Of a stretch of 64,000 bases of DNA, positions 21,824-32,299 are shown piece by piece. Numbering within the stretch: position 1 is the stretch's first letter; each line of letters opens with the position of its first letter. The stretch lies in assembly GCA_026686845.1 (NCBI GenBank), contig JAIVEN010000010.1, positions 21,984,001 through 22,048,000 of the forward strand, read 5' to 3'. Below the pieces are notes generated by a model, which had not been told where the DNA came from, did no database searches, and saw only the letters and a program-made list of their open reading frames with translations. The position numbers and the translations under genes are program-made. This DNA is from Adenanthera pavonina (Eukaryota; Streptophyta; Magnoliopsida; Fabales; Fabaceae).

Positions 21824-23760
21824 ATTTGAATGTTCATTGTAATATGAAAGATCGAGATACTCTCTTGAAATCTTTAAGGGTAGCATTGAGGATCCTTCGA
21901 AGCTGATCTCTTCTTGGTCTACTGAAGATGATTGCTGTAATTGGCTTGGAGTTCACTGCAATAATCTCATAGGATGAGTCAGAAAGCTTGATCTTCATTG
22001 CCCACATAATTTTTCATCTAATGAATGTTTAGGTGGTCAAATAAACTTGGTTGTGCGGAAACTAGAATTTCTTTACCACTTGGATTTATATAATAACTTT
22101 TATGCTATTCATATTACACCTATTCATGGTTATTCTATTAGTTGGATATCTCACAACACATCAATGATCACATCTCTCCACCATGGTATAAATTCCTCCA
22201 ATATTTTTTTAGTTGATATATCATATGACATTGACCTTGGAATTGACAAACTTCGATCGATTTCACAAGTATCTTTTCTAAAATACCTTGATCTTAGATA
22301 TGTAGAACTCCTTAAGGAACCTCTTTAGCTCCAATGGGTTTCTATGGTCCTTTCACTTTTGGAGTTATAACTAAGTCATTGTTTCCTGAATACTATAAAA
22401 CCATCTCTTATGTATGCCAATTTTCCTTCCCTTGAGGCTCTTGATAATTCCAAAATTATTTCTTCCAAGGTACCTAAATGGCTATTTAACCTCAGTAATA
22501 GCATTTCTCATTTGGACCTTAGCTTCAATAATCTTAATGGTTAAGCGCCTAAGGAAATGTCAAATTTTTGGCACTTGAAATTTTTACTCTTAAAGTCCAA
22601 TAATTTTAATGGATCAATTCCAAAGTTGATGGGACAATACAAACCATTAGAGCATCTTGATATTTCTTCCAATTTCTTTTCTAGTTTTATTCTTGAAACC
22701 TTGGGAAATCTATCTTCTTTGGCTTATTTGGATGTTCAACTCAATCAACTAAATGGTAGTTTTCCAAAATCTCTTGGGTAACTCTCAAACTTACAGAGAC
22801 TTTTTACTAGGTATAATATGTTATTAGGACCTATTTCACTTTTCTTTCGCTAAACGATGAGTGGGAAAAAAATATTGATGGTTTTAGAATTGACATACAA
22901 ATCATTTTTCTGGATAGCCTCTTGATTGTTGGATACATTAGAAAAAAACATTCAAAGGTGATTCATCTACGGTCAAATATAAGTGGCAGTATTCCCCCAC
23001 ACATTTCCAACTTTCTAATCTTCATGTGTTAGACCTTGCTGATAATAAACTTTCAAGTTCATATAAATTCCAAGATGCATTGGTAATATTACAGCAATGG
23101 CTGCCGTTACTAAGAATTACTCTAGTAAGATGATTGATCACAATTCTTTTAGAAATGATATGGAATATCTACCATTTTTTTCAAAGGTGTTGAACATGAA
23201 TATTGGTCCATTTATGATCTTATGTTCCCTATTGATCTTTCAAAGAATGAGCTATCAGGATCGATCCCTCAAGAATTATTTAGCTTAGTTGCTTTGCTAT
23301 CTTTAAATTTATCTCATAATCATTTGATGGCGAGCATCCTGGATGACATAGGGCATATGAAAAGATTAGATTCTTGACCTCTCATGGAACTAGCTTGTGA
23401 ACTTCCTTAAAGCTTGACTAAGTTAGATTATCTCAGTATGTTGGACCTTTCATATAATAATTTAGGTGGGAGAATTCCATTGGGCTTCAAACTTTAGTCT
23501 TTTAATGCATCTTGCTACATGGGTAATCCTGTCCTTTTTAGAACTCCTCTTTCAGAAGATGACTATTCACAAGATGAAATTCCCATTTCCAAGGAGGAAT
23601 CATAGTTCATTGAAGCACTGATGATAAATTCACAACGTGGTTCAAGATGGGCATGGCAATTGGATTTGCTTATGGGTTTTGGGGAGTATGTTTTGCATTA
23701 TTTTTCGTTAGGAGTTGGAGACATGCCTATTTTCGGTTCCTCAATAATATGAATGACTGA

Positions 23761-24756
23761 GCTTATGTCTTCATTACTTTAAAGACAAAATGGCTTTGCT
23801 AAAGATGGACAAGCTACAATAAGACAAGGGAGATTTTTTAGAAGGTATATATTAATCTAAAGCTTTACATCCTTAAATTGTTTGATTATACTTGACACTG
23901 CAGCAATTCTTCTCTTGGTGTATGCTTTATACACATAGTTGATCATGCTCTTATGTGATTTTGATTGAAACTAAGCATTTCTAGTTAGTTTTCTTTTTAT
24001 GTGTGCATTGTTTTTGGTCTTTTTTTATGCGTGCCTGGTGACATACTATGATATCTAGAACATTTGGGATTCTGAAACACATGCAAATTTCATTAGATTT
24101 ACTCTTATCTTCTTAAGTTGAGTGATAGGGGTAGTTCAATTTCTCTTCTTGAACAAATTAAAATGATGAAATATGTGCATCCATTTGATTATGCTTCATA
24201 TAAATAATATGTTAAGATAATGATGATTTAGTTCACCAATGATACAATAAAAGCTTAGTGACACATTATAATATTTTTCTATTTGGTTAAAGTCAAAGAT
24301 GAGATGATGATATGATATTATAATGCAGCGACACATCATCTAAATTTGTAATGACGCTTCATACAATCTGAGACATGTTGCTGTTCTTGCTCATTAGGCC
24401 ATCATAGATAACCCTATGGGCCCATTTGGTTCAATTCTTGAAGTGTCAAATAATGGGAGATAGGATTCTATTGCTAGATGAAATGTGTTTGGTTGGTATT
24501 TAGGGGTGGGAATGATCATTCCTCGGGAGTCACAATTACCAAAATTTTTGGAGTCCCCATTTCATTAAAAAACATTGTCAATCCTCATTCCAGCATTTGA
24601 GAATCCATATCTAACCATTTTACCCCTTTCTCCTCTTCTTCCTCATAACTGTTTGTCTTCCTCAAGTCCCAATCATACTGCCATCACATTATCCTTCCTC
24701 TCCATGATCAACCTTTAATAGATCTGTGACCATGAACGCATAACTCTGTCACCTCT
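23761..24756. other. 3' flank of RLP pseudogene 1 and spacer
   Basis: AT-rich sequence without a recognisable gene. A GGGCCCATTTGGTT word at 24418 resembles the ends of some plant DNA transposons, but I find no matching inverted end. Confidence 0.35.
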
Positions 24757-24761
24757 TCCCT

Positions 24762-25918
24762 TGTTGCATCTTATAATGTAACCTCTTTCCCATGAAAATA
24801 CTTACTATTGAGCATAAAAAGAGTCTTTGGGAGTTTGAACTAATTTAAAACTTCAAACAGTTTAAAACTATTTTTTGTAGTTTTACAGTTACATGCGCAG
24901 AAAAATTTCAAAAATCATAAATAATTTCTGAAAAAATCATTTCATAGTTGTTCAAGTTTCTAAATTCTTATACATCTTAAATTTCAAAGAAAAATAAGAA
25001 ACAAAGAAAATATTGCTCATATACGTATAGTTTATTATACAAATATTACTGTTCATTTAAAACTTCTAGTTTCTGTCCAAAATCTAATCCTTAATTTTGA
25101 AAATTCGTATCTCATAAAATACAAGGCTATTTCATGCATACTTAACTTCAATAGAAATATTTATGTGTCTACTTTCTAGATTATTTTGTATATTTATTCT
25201 ACTAGTGCTGGCCAGAATGCTGAATCAAACCTCAAGGGGTCAAAAATTACTTTTACTGGAGCAGTCTTGGCAAATCATGCATAACTATAATTGTATAAAT
25301 CCAAATGCAGTTAAACTAGTGTCATATTGTTTTTGAGACATAGTTCTATCTATACATATAGACATCAGAATTTTTGGAGACATATTTGATTTTATACAAC
25401 ATTTTGAAGTAGATAGTACAAAATAGAACATTAACAGTTCTAGCAAGGTTTTGTCATCATCATTCTTCAAGCTCCACATGCTTCTCCTTACCATGAATTG
25501 GCCCTATAAATTGGAAACTGTGGGGTGAGATTTGGGAAATCTTGGTTGCCAACTTGCACATGCTATCGTGTTATCACAATACATTTGAAAGCGTAGAAAA
25601 TATAACATACTTTTCATAAAACATGAAAAAAAATCAATGTTGTCTTAACAAAATTTCAGTAGTATAATGACTTAAAAAGAAGACATCTTAAACTTAGCCT
25701 TCATCATAAAACAGCTACCCAATCATAGAAAATAGTCATAACAATAACATGGCATCATTTGCGTACATATTAACATATAAAACATCATTTAGCAATAGCA
25801 TTAAAGTAACAACAAGAGACTACCTTGGAGCTTTAACCCATTTCCTTTCAACCTTGCTTTTCACTTAGTTTGGGTTACTTCCTTAGCCTATTTTAGAGCC
25901 CAATCAACATCAATAGAG
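24762..25918 (-). repeat. LTR-B, 3' half, minus strand, left of element 3
   Basis: Read on the minus strand this matches the second half of the solo LTR-B: the GGTGAGAT word near 25525 pairs with the CTGAGATTC...CTCACCC region near 21085-21105. It begins TGTTGCATC at 24762, preceded by TCCCT (24757-24761), and the same TCCCT follows the other half at 37142-37146. I read 24762-25918 plus 36057-37141 as one LTR-B copy split by element 3, with some sequence lost at the left junction. The assignment is by pattern, not alignment. Confidence 0.6.
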
Positions 25919-26419
25919 GATGATCTTTGAGCGACCAGTTGCCTTTGGTGGCAATTGGAGGTGATTAGTGGTGAGTTTTGGTCAATAAGTGGCCAAAACT
26001 GTGTTAGGAGTCCAGAATCTCCATTCAGAGTTGGATTGAGGTGTAAGTGGTGTCTATGACTAGATTGGGGCTAGATTGACTTGTAGGAATTAGAATCGAG
26101 TCAATCGGAGGTTGGACTATAAAGTTATGCACGTTGAAAGTTCATCCCGGAGTGTGGAAATTGCTTATATGGGATATCAACATAGGGCTCTGTGGCTCCA
26201 GAGTCTAGGCTATGGCGCCAGTGAGGCCAGAAGCGATTGCAAAGCAAGGGAGGCCAAAGACATGGGGGTACTGTAGCAGCCGCGACCCCAACCTAGATTT
26301 TGGCATTTTGGGGGTTTGTTTCCGCTGTTTCAAAGTTGTGAAGAGTTGTTTTGAGATGTCGAGGTTGTGTTTGGTTGAGATTTGAAGTTTTTGGTCAAGT
26401 CTAGAGGTAGGATATTACA
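25919..26419 (+). repeat. Element 3 5' LTR-A, only its last 0.5 kb
   Basis: Matches 35551-36056 from GATGATCTTTGAGCGACC to the end GGTAGGATATTACA. About 1.9 kb of the LTR start is missing and the sequence instead joins LTR-B at 25918. The end is followed by TTTTGGTATC, a partial primer-site word. Confidence 0.85.
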
Positions 26420-26912
26420 TTTTGGTATCCCTGGCCTCTCTCAGTATGGTATGGTTCGAGGACGAACCACACGGAAGCTGGTGGGCATGTGACATCCGGG
26501 CGCTAATGAGGGCGGGGAGTGATCACCGGTGCAAGAAATAGGGTATGAGATAAAAGTGATGTGGCACAAACAAAGAGCAACTCCTGGCAGGCTTCTAAGC
26601 TGGAGGGGCATATGAATGAATTGAATGCGTACCGGAATTAGAGGGATCCAAAGACTGTATAGGTATGAGACTATATAGTTAAGGATACCTTAAAAGAATT
26701 GATAGGTACTACCGATACTAACAAGGTGTACCTACCTTTTCGATAGCCTATCCCTTAAGAACTTCTCAATTAAGCGTGCTTAACTTGGAGCAATTCTGGG
26801 ATGGGTGACCTCCTGGGAAGGAGGTGTGTGAGCGAGGACAAAGAACACCGAAAGGTTTTGTGTTGGTTTGTGGGAATAGTCACCAATCCCAAAGAAGCGG
26901 CTGAATGTTACA
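26420..26912 (+). mobile_element. Cassandra-like segment: short internal domain plus one LTR with 5S rRNA sequence
   Basis: 26420-26487 reads TTTTGGTATCCCTGG, then GGTTCGAGGACGAACC, then GGTGGGCA, the layout of a tiny internal domain: primer-site-like start and purine-rich end. Next comes a 425-bp unit starting TGTGACATCC (26488) and ending GAATGTTACA (26912), followed after GT by TGGTATCAGAGC. The unit contains a 5S rRNA 3' half (26757-26822). Cassandra is a known plant non-autonomous LTR element whose LTRs carry 5S rRNA with pol III promoter elements and which uses a tRNA-Met primer. No 5-bp duplication flanks it, so it is not a simple insertion; see findings. Confidence 0.72.
26752..26822 (+). 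other. 5S rRNA-derived sequence with pol III internal promoter remnants
   Basis: GAACTTCTCAATTAAGCGTG (26759-26778), CTTGGAG (26784-26790) and GGGATGGGTGACCTCC (26798-26813) followed by TGGGAAG align to the middle and 3' part of plant 5S rRNA, including the box A word TTAAGCGTGCTT and the intermediate element/box C word GATGGGTGACC. The 5' third of 5S rRNA is weak or absent and the last bases differ (GAAGGAGGTG), so this is not a functional rRNA gene. It is embedded in the Cassandra-like LTR. Confidence 0.85.
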
Positions 26913-26914
26913 GT

Positions 26915-26931
26915 TGGTATCAGAGCAATGG
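26915..26931 (+). other. Element 3 primer binding site (tRNA-Met type)
   Basis: TGGTATCAGAGCAATGG, complementary to the 3' end of initiator tRNA-Met as used by many plant LTR elements. It lies 2 bp after the Cassandra-like LTR end and just before the leader and gag of element 3. Confidence 0.85.
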
Positions 26932-27091
26932 TTTTGGACCATTGTTTCTGCTAAAAGTACTACTTGGCACACTTTAAATACATAGACTATATTCCCACTG
27001 CAATGCTAGTCCAGAACCATATAATTTAGTGTGTTGTTGCCTATGTGTAAGAAGAGTGTCTCGCAGAGAATGACAGAGTAATAGCGATCTC

Positions 27092-28310
27092 ATGAGGCAG
27101 ATGCATGAGATGTTGGCTGGCCTCAATGATCAGGTGAATGCTCAAGGGGAGATGTTGAACAAGTTGCTAGAGCGAATAGATAGAGAAGAGTAAGATGATG
27201 TGAATGAAGAGGCCGGCATGTTTGTTGACTTGAATGCTGGTAAGGATGAGAATGAAAATATGGTAGAGCCTGAGAGAGCCCTAAGAGTTGGAAGAAGGGG
27301 TATCTCTTCACAATTGAAGGACTTTTAGAAGTTTAGTCCCCTGGCTTTCAAAGGTACCATGGATATTTCTCAGGCTGAGAATTGGATAGAACAATTGGAG
27401 AACATCTTCAGTGTGATAGATTGCACTTTAGAACAAAGGGTGCAACTGGTGGCGTTTAAGCTTGAGAAGAAGGCTAAGCATTGGTTGAGGAGTGTTCTCC
27501 CAAGTGTTGAAGCAATGAATCCTCCTATGAACTGGGAACAATTTAAGGAATGATTCTTTGCATACTACGTCTCTCCAGCCCTGATGATGCAGAAGGAGGC
27601 CGAGTTCCAAACTTTTCAACAAGGGAATCTGTCTGCGGATGACTACATTGATTAGTTTTTGGACTTGGCCAAATATTCCACTTATCTAAATAATTATTCG
27701 GATGATAGGTGGATGGGTCAGAGGCTATTTGAGGGAGCCCATCCTGAGACAAATGAGAGGCTATCTGTGGTGGAGTTTGTGTCCTCCGAGGACTTATGTG
27801 TGAAGATTCGTGCCTTGTATAGACAGATGAAGGAGGCCAAGGAGCACAGAAGGAATTCCATGATTTGGGCCTTTTCTCACCTATGACCTTCAGGAGGAAT
27901 TAGTAAAGGAAGTGGTTCAGGTAGTAGTAGTAGTAGTGGCAGCACAGGTTCTAGTGGAGGAAGAGGTCGCTATAATCAAGGCTGTCATGGTAGAGGTAGA
28001 GGCAGGTTTGGCAAAGATCAGTACAACAGAGGTCTGTTTGGCAGAGGACCCTTTTATCAAGGTGGCTTTGAATAGGGGAGTTCCAGTCAGAGTGAGTATG
28101 TAGGAAAGGACTCCACTCCATCTCAGTATGGGTCAGGTAGTGCATCAAATCTGGGCACAAAAATGCGGGTTTAGCCATGGTGATCGTCTGTGCTTGATTA
28201 GTTATAATTGTGGGAAACCGAGTCATATGTCAGGGAATTGTTGGGAGCCAAGGTGTGATGATGTGATGAGGAGGCCTATGATGCCTGGATGAGTTTTTGC
28301 CATCACCTGA
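27092..28310 (+). pseudogene. Element 3 gag with RG-rich stretch and zinc knuckle
   Basis: A plausible start is ATG at 27092 (MRQMHEMLAGLNDQVNAQGE); an upstream ATG at 27070 meets a stop at once. The retrotransposon-gag core follows: FKGTMDISQAENWIEQLENI (about 27350-27405), LEKKAKHWL (about 27460) and FQQGNLSADDYID (about 27620), where a TAG interrupts. A Gly/Ser/Arg-rich stretch (27890-28075) contains GRGRYNQG, GRGRGRFGKDQYNRG and FGRGPFYQGGF. A degenerate zinc knuckle NCGKPSHMSGNC lies at about 28205-28245. There are several stops and one frame change. It would form the particle and bind RNA. Confidence 0.82.
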
Positions 28311-28749
28311 CAGGAAGCGAATGCAGCACCTAACTTGATTAGAGGTAAATTTAAACTTAATGGTTACTCTATTCATGCTTTGTTTGACTCAAGTGCATCA
28401 CATTCCTTCATTTCTTTTGATTGTGCTCAGAGATTTGGTATTGTGGTAATGGGGTTGCCTTTTGAGTTGTCGGTGTCCACACCTATGGGAGTTTCAATAA
28501 GAACTGCTTAAGCTTGTTTGAATTGTGTAATTCATTTTGTACATCAAAGCACTATCTTAGATCTAATTTGTTTGCCGTTATAAGAGATTGATGTGATAAC
28601 TGGGATGGATTGGTTGAAGGCAAATAATGCCATTCTCGACTGTGCTTGAAAGACTGTGTCTTTGCTGATGAATATCTCTAGTGTGGAAGGGGATGAAAAT
28701 ATCTGTTTGTCTTGTGCTCAAGCTGACAGATATCTGAAGAAAGGATGTC
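28311..28749 (+). pseudogene. Element 3 aspartic protease
   Basis: NLIRGKFKLNGYSIHALFDS (about 28333-28392) followed by SASHSFIS is the gypsy protease active-site region; the usual D-S/T-G-A reads D-S-S-A here, so the catalytic glycine is lost. It continues with FELSVSTPMGVSI (about 28460-28500) and the second conserved strand VITGMDWLKANNAILDCA (about 28593-28648). Stops fall near 28508, 28578 and 28648. The frame is cut at 28750 by the SIRE-like solo LTR. Confidence 0.8.
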
Positions 28750-28754
28750 AAGGG

Positions 28755-30617
28755 TGTTAGCAGGGCTGACTTCCCAAGAGGGGGGGTGAATTGGGAAGTT
28801 TGAAATTTTTCTGCACAAAGTGAAGTAAGTGAAAATATCACAGTATAATAAAAACAATGCGTAAAACAGAGCAAGGTGAAAAGTAAAGATAAGGAGAAGA
28901 GAAGTCAGTGATTTATCCTGGTTCGGTCTATTCACTTGACCTACATCCAGTCCCCAAGACACCTCTTGAGATTTATCCACTATATAGCAAGAATTTCAGT
29001 GGGCTTCTTGCTAAAGCCGCAGTACATGAGTATGCTCTGTTTCTGGAGCTCTCTCAAACACTCCAAGCACTTTCACAATGTGCTTCCCAATCCCCTTGTG
29101 AATACCCCTCACAAGTAAATCTATCTCCCAGATGAAGAATAGATTGATTACAATGAAATAACTCTCTTGTAAAGAGTGGATATGAAAGTTTAAGTACAAG
29201 TTTAGAAGTTAAGAGGGTAAAAGCTTTTGAGAAGAAGATTCAGCAGAAATTCGGTATATACAAGTTTGATTCGTTACCCACAACTTCAAATGATGTTGTA
29301 TTTATAGATTTAGGTCTCAAATATCCGTTAGAGACTAAATCTATCCATTGGGGAAGTTATTCAATGGTTACTCTGAAAAACTATCCGTTTACCAACCGCA
29401 TTTAATGTTTCTGACATGCTGAAATTCGAATTTTGGTTAGCCAACAGATGAATTTCGAAGGAACCAAAGATTAAAGCTTCCAACGTTACAGCACGAAGTT
29501 CGTCTGTTCATGAAGTGAAATTCGAATTTTGAAACTTACAAAACATTTTCACAATGTGACATACGAATTTTCAAGAAGAAAGTTTTTCGGTTAAGTGTGA
29601 ACAGTGTTTTCAATTTTCTACAGTGCCTTCGAAATTCGAATTTTGGATCCCCAAAATTCGTCTGTCCATTGAACGTTTAAAGGGACACAGTAGACTACTT
29701 TCTTCAAAATTTGAATTTTAAAGGGGCGAAATTCGTCTGTCAAAGAAACTCTTTTCAGACTAATTTCATCATTCGAATGTTGCAAGTTCTTATCATTCGT
29801 ATGTCAATGTTTCATTTCAATAGACTCAAGAACTTAGCTTCTGAAATTCGAATTTCAATGTTCAAAGTTCGTCTGTCAGAGAGCAGTTTTGAAACTTAAA
29901 TCACTCTTGATCTCAGGTGAACTTTAACATAGTTTCAGACGAATTTCTTCCATTTTCTCAAGTTTTGTTTTGTTTGAAATTCGAATTTTGAAGACTCAAA
30001 GTTCGTCTGTTGCAAAGAAGCATCTTTCAGACTTATATGAAAATTCGAATGTTGGAAGTTCAAAATTCGTCTGTCAGAGAACATTTATCAAACTCAATTT
30101 CATTTTGATTTCATATGCACTTTATCATAGTTTCAGACGAATTTCTTTGGTTTTTACAAACTTCATTTTACTTGAAATTCGAATTTTGAAACTGTGAAGT
30201 TCGTCTGTTAGCAAAAGGCCTCTTTTCAGACTAGATGAAAATTCGAATTTTGAACAACCAAAATTCGTCTGACAGAGTGCCATCTCTTTAGACTTATTCA
30301 GTTTTAGCTCGAAATTCGAATTTCCAAAGGCAAAGTTTGAATTTCCAACTTGATAGTTTAGCTTAAACTTTTAACCATCGTCTGTTTGTGGGTGTTTTTC
30401 AAATATTTGAAGATTTAACATAAAATCAAAGTTTGAAAACTTCTTTTCTTAAAATCAAAATCTTTTACCCAGTCATAACAAAAACTAAGGATCCTACAAA
30501 AGATCTACCAGCAAGTACTTAGAAAATCTTCACTTGAAACAGCTTTGCTCTCCTTTGATATCTTCAATCCAAGCTCTTGAATGTTGGTTTGGAATCATCA
30601 AAACTCTTGTTTCAACA
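28755..30617 (-). mobile_element. SIRE-like (Ty1/copia) solo LTR, copy 2, in element 3
   Basis: The plus strand reads TGTTAGCAGGG at the left end and GTTTCAACA at the right, flanked by a perfect 5-bp duplication AAGGG (28750-28754 and 30618-30622). It is the reverse complement of the solo LTR at 1716-3773 but 195 bp shorter, because it has one copy of the 197-bp unit that copy 1 has twice. It has the same AATTCGAATT and TTCGTCTG words. Between 28755 and 28960 lie the LTR-end words CCCAAGAGG...GTGAATTGGG and GGTTCGG...CTACATCC typical of SIRE-type LTRs. 1863 bp, no internal domain. Confidence 0.88.
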
Positions 30618-30659
30618 AAGGGTTTCTGATTTTCTTCTCTGTGAATGTGGATATGGAAG

Positions 30660-32017
30660 GGAGTGTAGAAAGATATTCGATTGTGAATGAATTCCCTGTT
30701 GTATTTCCAGATGAGATTACCGGTTTGCCACCACCCTAAGAATTGAAGTTTTCCATCGATTTGGTGCCCGGGATAAGTCCTATTTCAAAGGCCCCATATC
30801 GAAGGACACCATCTGAGTTGAAAGAGTTCAAGAACTAGATTGAGGATTTGTTGAAAAGAGGTTTCATTAGATCTAGTGTCTCACCTTGGGGAGCTCCAAT
30901 GTTGTTTGTCAAGAAGAAGGATGGTAGCCTCAGATTGTGCATTGATTACAGGCAACTAAACTGAGTGATGATCAAGAATAAATATCCTTTGCCTAGGATT
31001 GAAGACTTGATTGATCAGTTGGCAGGTGCCTCCATATTCTCTAAAATTGATTTGAGGTCAGGATGCTATCAATTGCAAGTGCGTGCTGAGGATGTGCCTA
31101 AAACGGCATTTCGAACTCGATATAGTCATTATGAATTTCTTGTGATGCCATTCAGGTTGACCAATGCCCCGGCAATCTTCATGGATTATATGAACAGGGT
31201 ATTTTGGTTGTATTTGGATAAATTTGTGGTAGTTTTCATTGATGACATCTTGATTTACTCCAACAGTGAGGAAGAGCATGTGCTCCATCTCTGGATTGTG
31301 TTGCAAGTATTGCGGGATCACCAACTGTATGCTAAGCTCAATAAGTGTGAGTTTTGGCTACGGGAGGTAAAATTTCTGGGTCATGTGATTTTTGCAGAAG
31401 GAGTTGCAGTAGACCTTAGTAAAGTTGAAGTGGTGTTGAATTGGGAGAGACTGAGATCAGTGACTGAAATTCAAAGTTTTCTAGGATTGGCTGGATACTA
31501 CTGAAGATTCATGAAGGGATTCTCTCAGCTTGTTATGCCATTGACTAGACTCACTCGAAAGGATCGATCTTTCATTTGGGATGATAGGTGTGAGAGAGCA
31601 TTCCAAGAGCTGAAGGTTTGTCTAATGTCCACCCCAGTACTCATTATCCATAACTCATTAGAGTAGTTCATTGTTTATACAGATGCCTCTACAAAGGGTT
31701 TAGGATGTGTTTTGATACAGCAAGGCAGAGTTGTGGCGTATGCTTCAAGGCAGTTAAGGCCTCGTGAGGAGAACTATCCTACTCATGACCTTTAGCTAGC
31801 TGCTGTAATGTTTGCCTTAAAATTGTGGAGGCATTATCTCTATGGCGCTCAGTTTGAGGTATTCAGTGATCACAAGAGTTTGAAGTACTTGTTTGATCAT
31901 AAAAAGCTGAACATGAGGAAAAGGCATTGGATTGAGTTCCTTATGGACTATGAGTTTGCTTTGAAGTATCATCCTGGGAAAGCCAACATTGTGATGGATG
32001 CGTTGAGTAGAAAGTAG
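30660..32017 (+). pseudogene. Element 3 reverse transcriptase and RNase H
   Basis: The linker VNEFPVVFPDEITGLPPP (about 30690-30740) leads to RT: VSPWGAPMLFVKKKDGSLRL (about 30880-30940), CIDYRQLN, then TGA at about 30961, then a 179-residue open stretch (30965-31504) with YPLPRIEDLIDQL, FSKIDLRSG, HYEFLVMPFRLTNAP and an intact box FIDDILIYS (about 31238-31264). The connection is SFLGLAGYY*RFMKGFSQL (about 31475-31530). RNase H has VYTDASTKGLGCVL (about 31675), SDHKSLKYLF (about 31868) and HPGKANIVMDALSRK (about 31972-32014). Only a handful of stops break it, the best-kept pol part in the window. Confidence 0.9.
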
Positions 32018-32299
32018 ATCCATATGGCCACAATGATGATAAGGGAGAAATAGTAACTGGAAAGCCTAAGAGATATGAAGTTATCCATTAATGTCCATCC
32101 TGGAGTATTAGTAATGAGTTCCATCAGTGTATCAAGTGATTTATTGAGGGACATTTGCTATGCTCATATGGAGGATGAGCTCAAATGGAGGTTGACTATC
32201 TTTTGGGCATTAGGGAACAAATTGAAATGGCGGAGACCCAGGACTTTGATATTTTGGAGGATGGTATCATCTGGTATCATGGTCGGATATGTGTACCAA

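Larger units (their letters stand above)
17798..23760 (+). pseudogene. Receptor-like protein (LRR-RLP, EIX/Cf-like) pseudogene 1
   Basis: The ATG at 17798 starts MAFFTSKIVITLLWYLYAI, a signal peptide. After 30 codons the gene is broken by a solo LTR (17888-21823) and resumes at 21829 with NVHCNMKDRDTLL, the start of an LRR N-terminal domain. LRR-like pieces follow: FLLLKSNNFNGSIP (about 22580), LEHLDISSNFF (about 22650), LSLNLSHNHL (about 23300) and LSMLDLSYNNLGGRIP (about 23430). The end matches the RLP C-terminus: GNPVLFRTPLSEDDYSQDE, then a transmembrane segment GMAIGFAYGFWGV..LFFV and a short basic tail, with TGA at 23758. Even without the LTR the frame has many stops and the LRR block is about a third shorter than in full RLPs. 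Such proteins sit in the plasma membrane and sense microbial or developmental ligands with receptor kinases. Non-functional here. Confidence 0.85.

Noticed and set aside
24418..24440. End of a hAT/PIF-type element (GGGCCCATTTGGTT)
   Set aside because: No inverted partner or target duplication could be found nearby.
26752..26822. A functional 5S rRNA gene
   Set aside because: Only the middle and 3' part match, the 5' third and the end differ, and it lies inside an LTR-like unit.
27951..28226. A minus-strand protein opposite element 3 gag
   Set aside because: It is a shadow of the gag coding strand, with no independent support.
1716..30617. The two SIRE-like LTRs as the paired LTRs of one large element
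   Set aside because: They are in opposite orientation and each has its own, different 5-bp target duplication, so they are independent solo LTRs.
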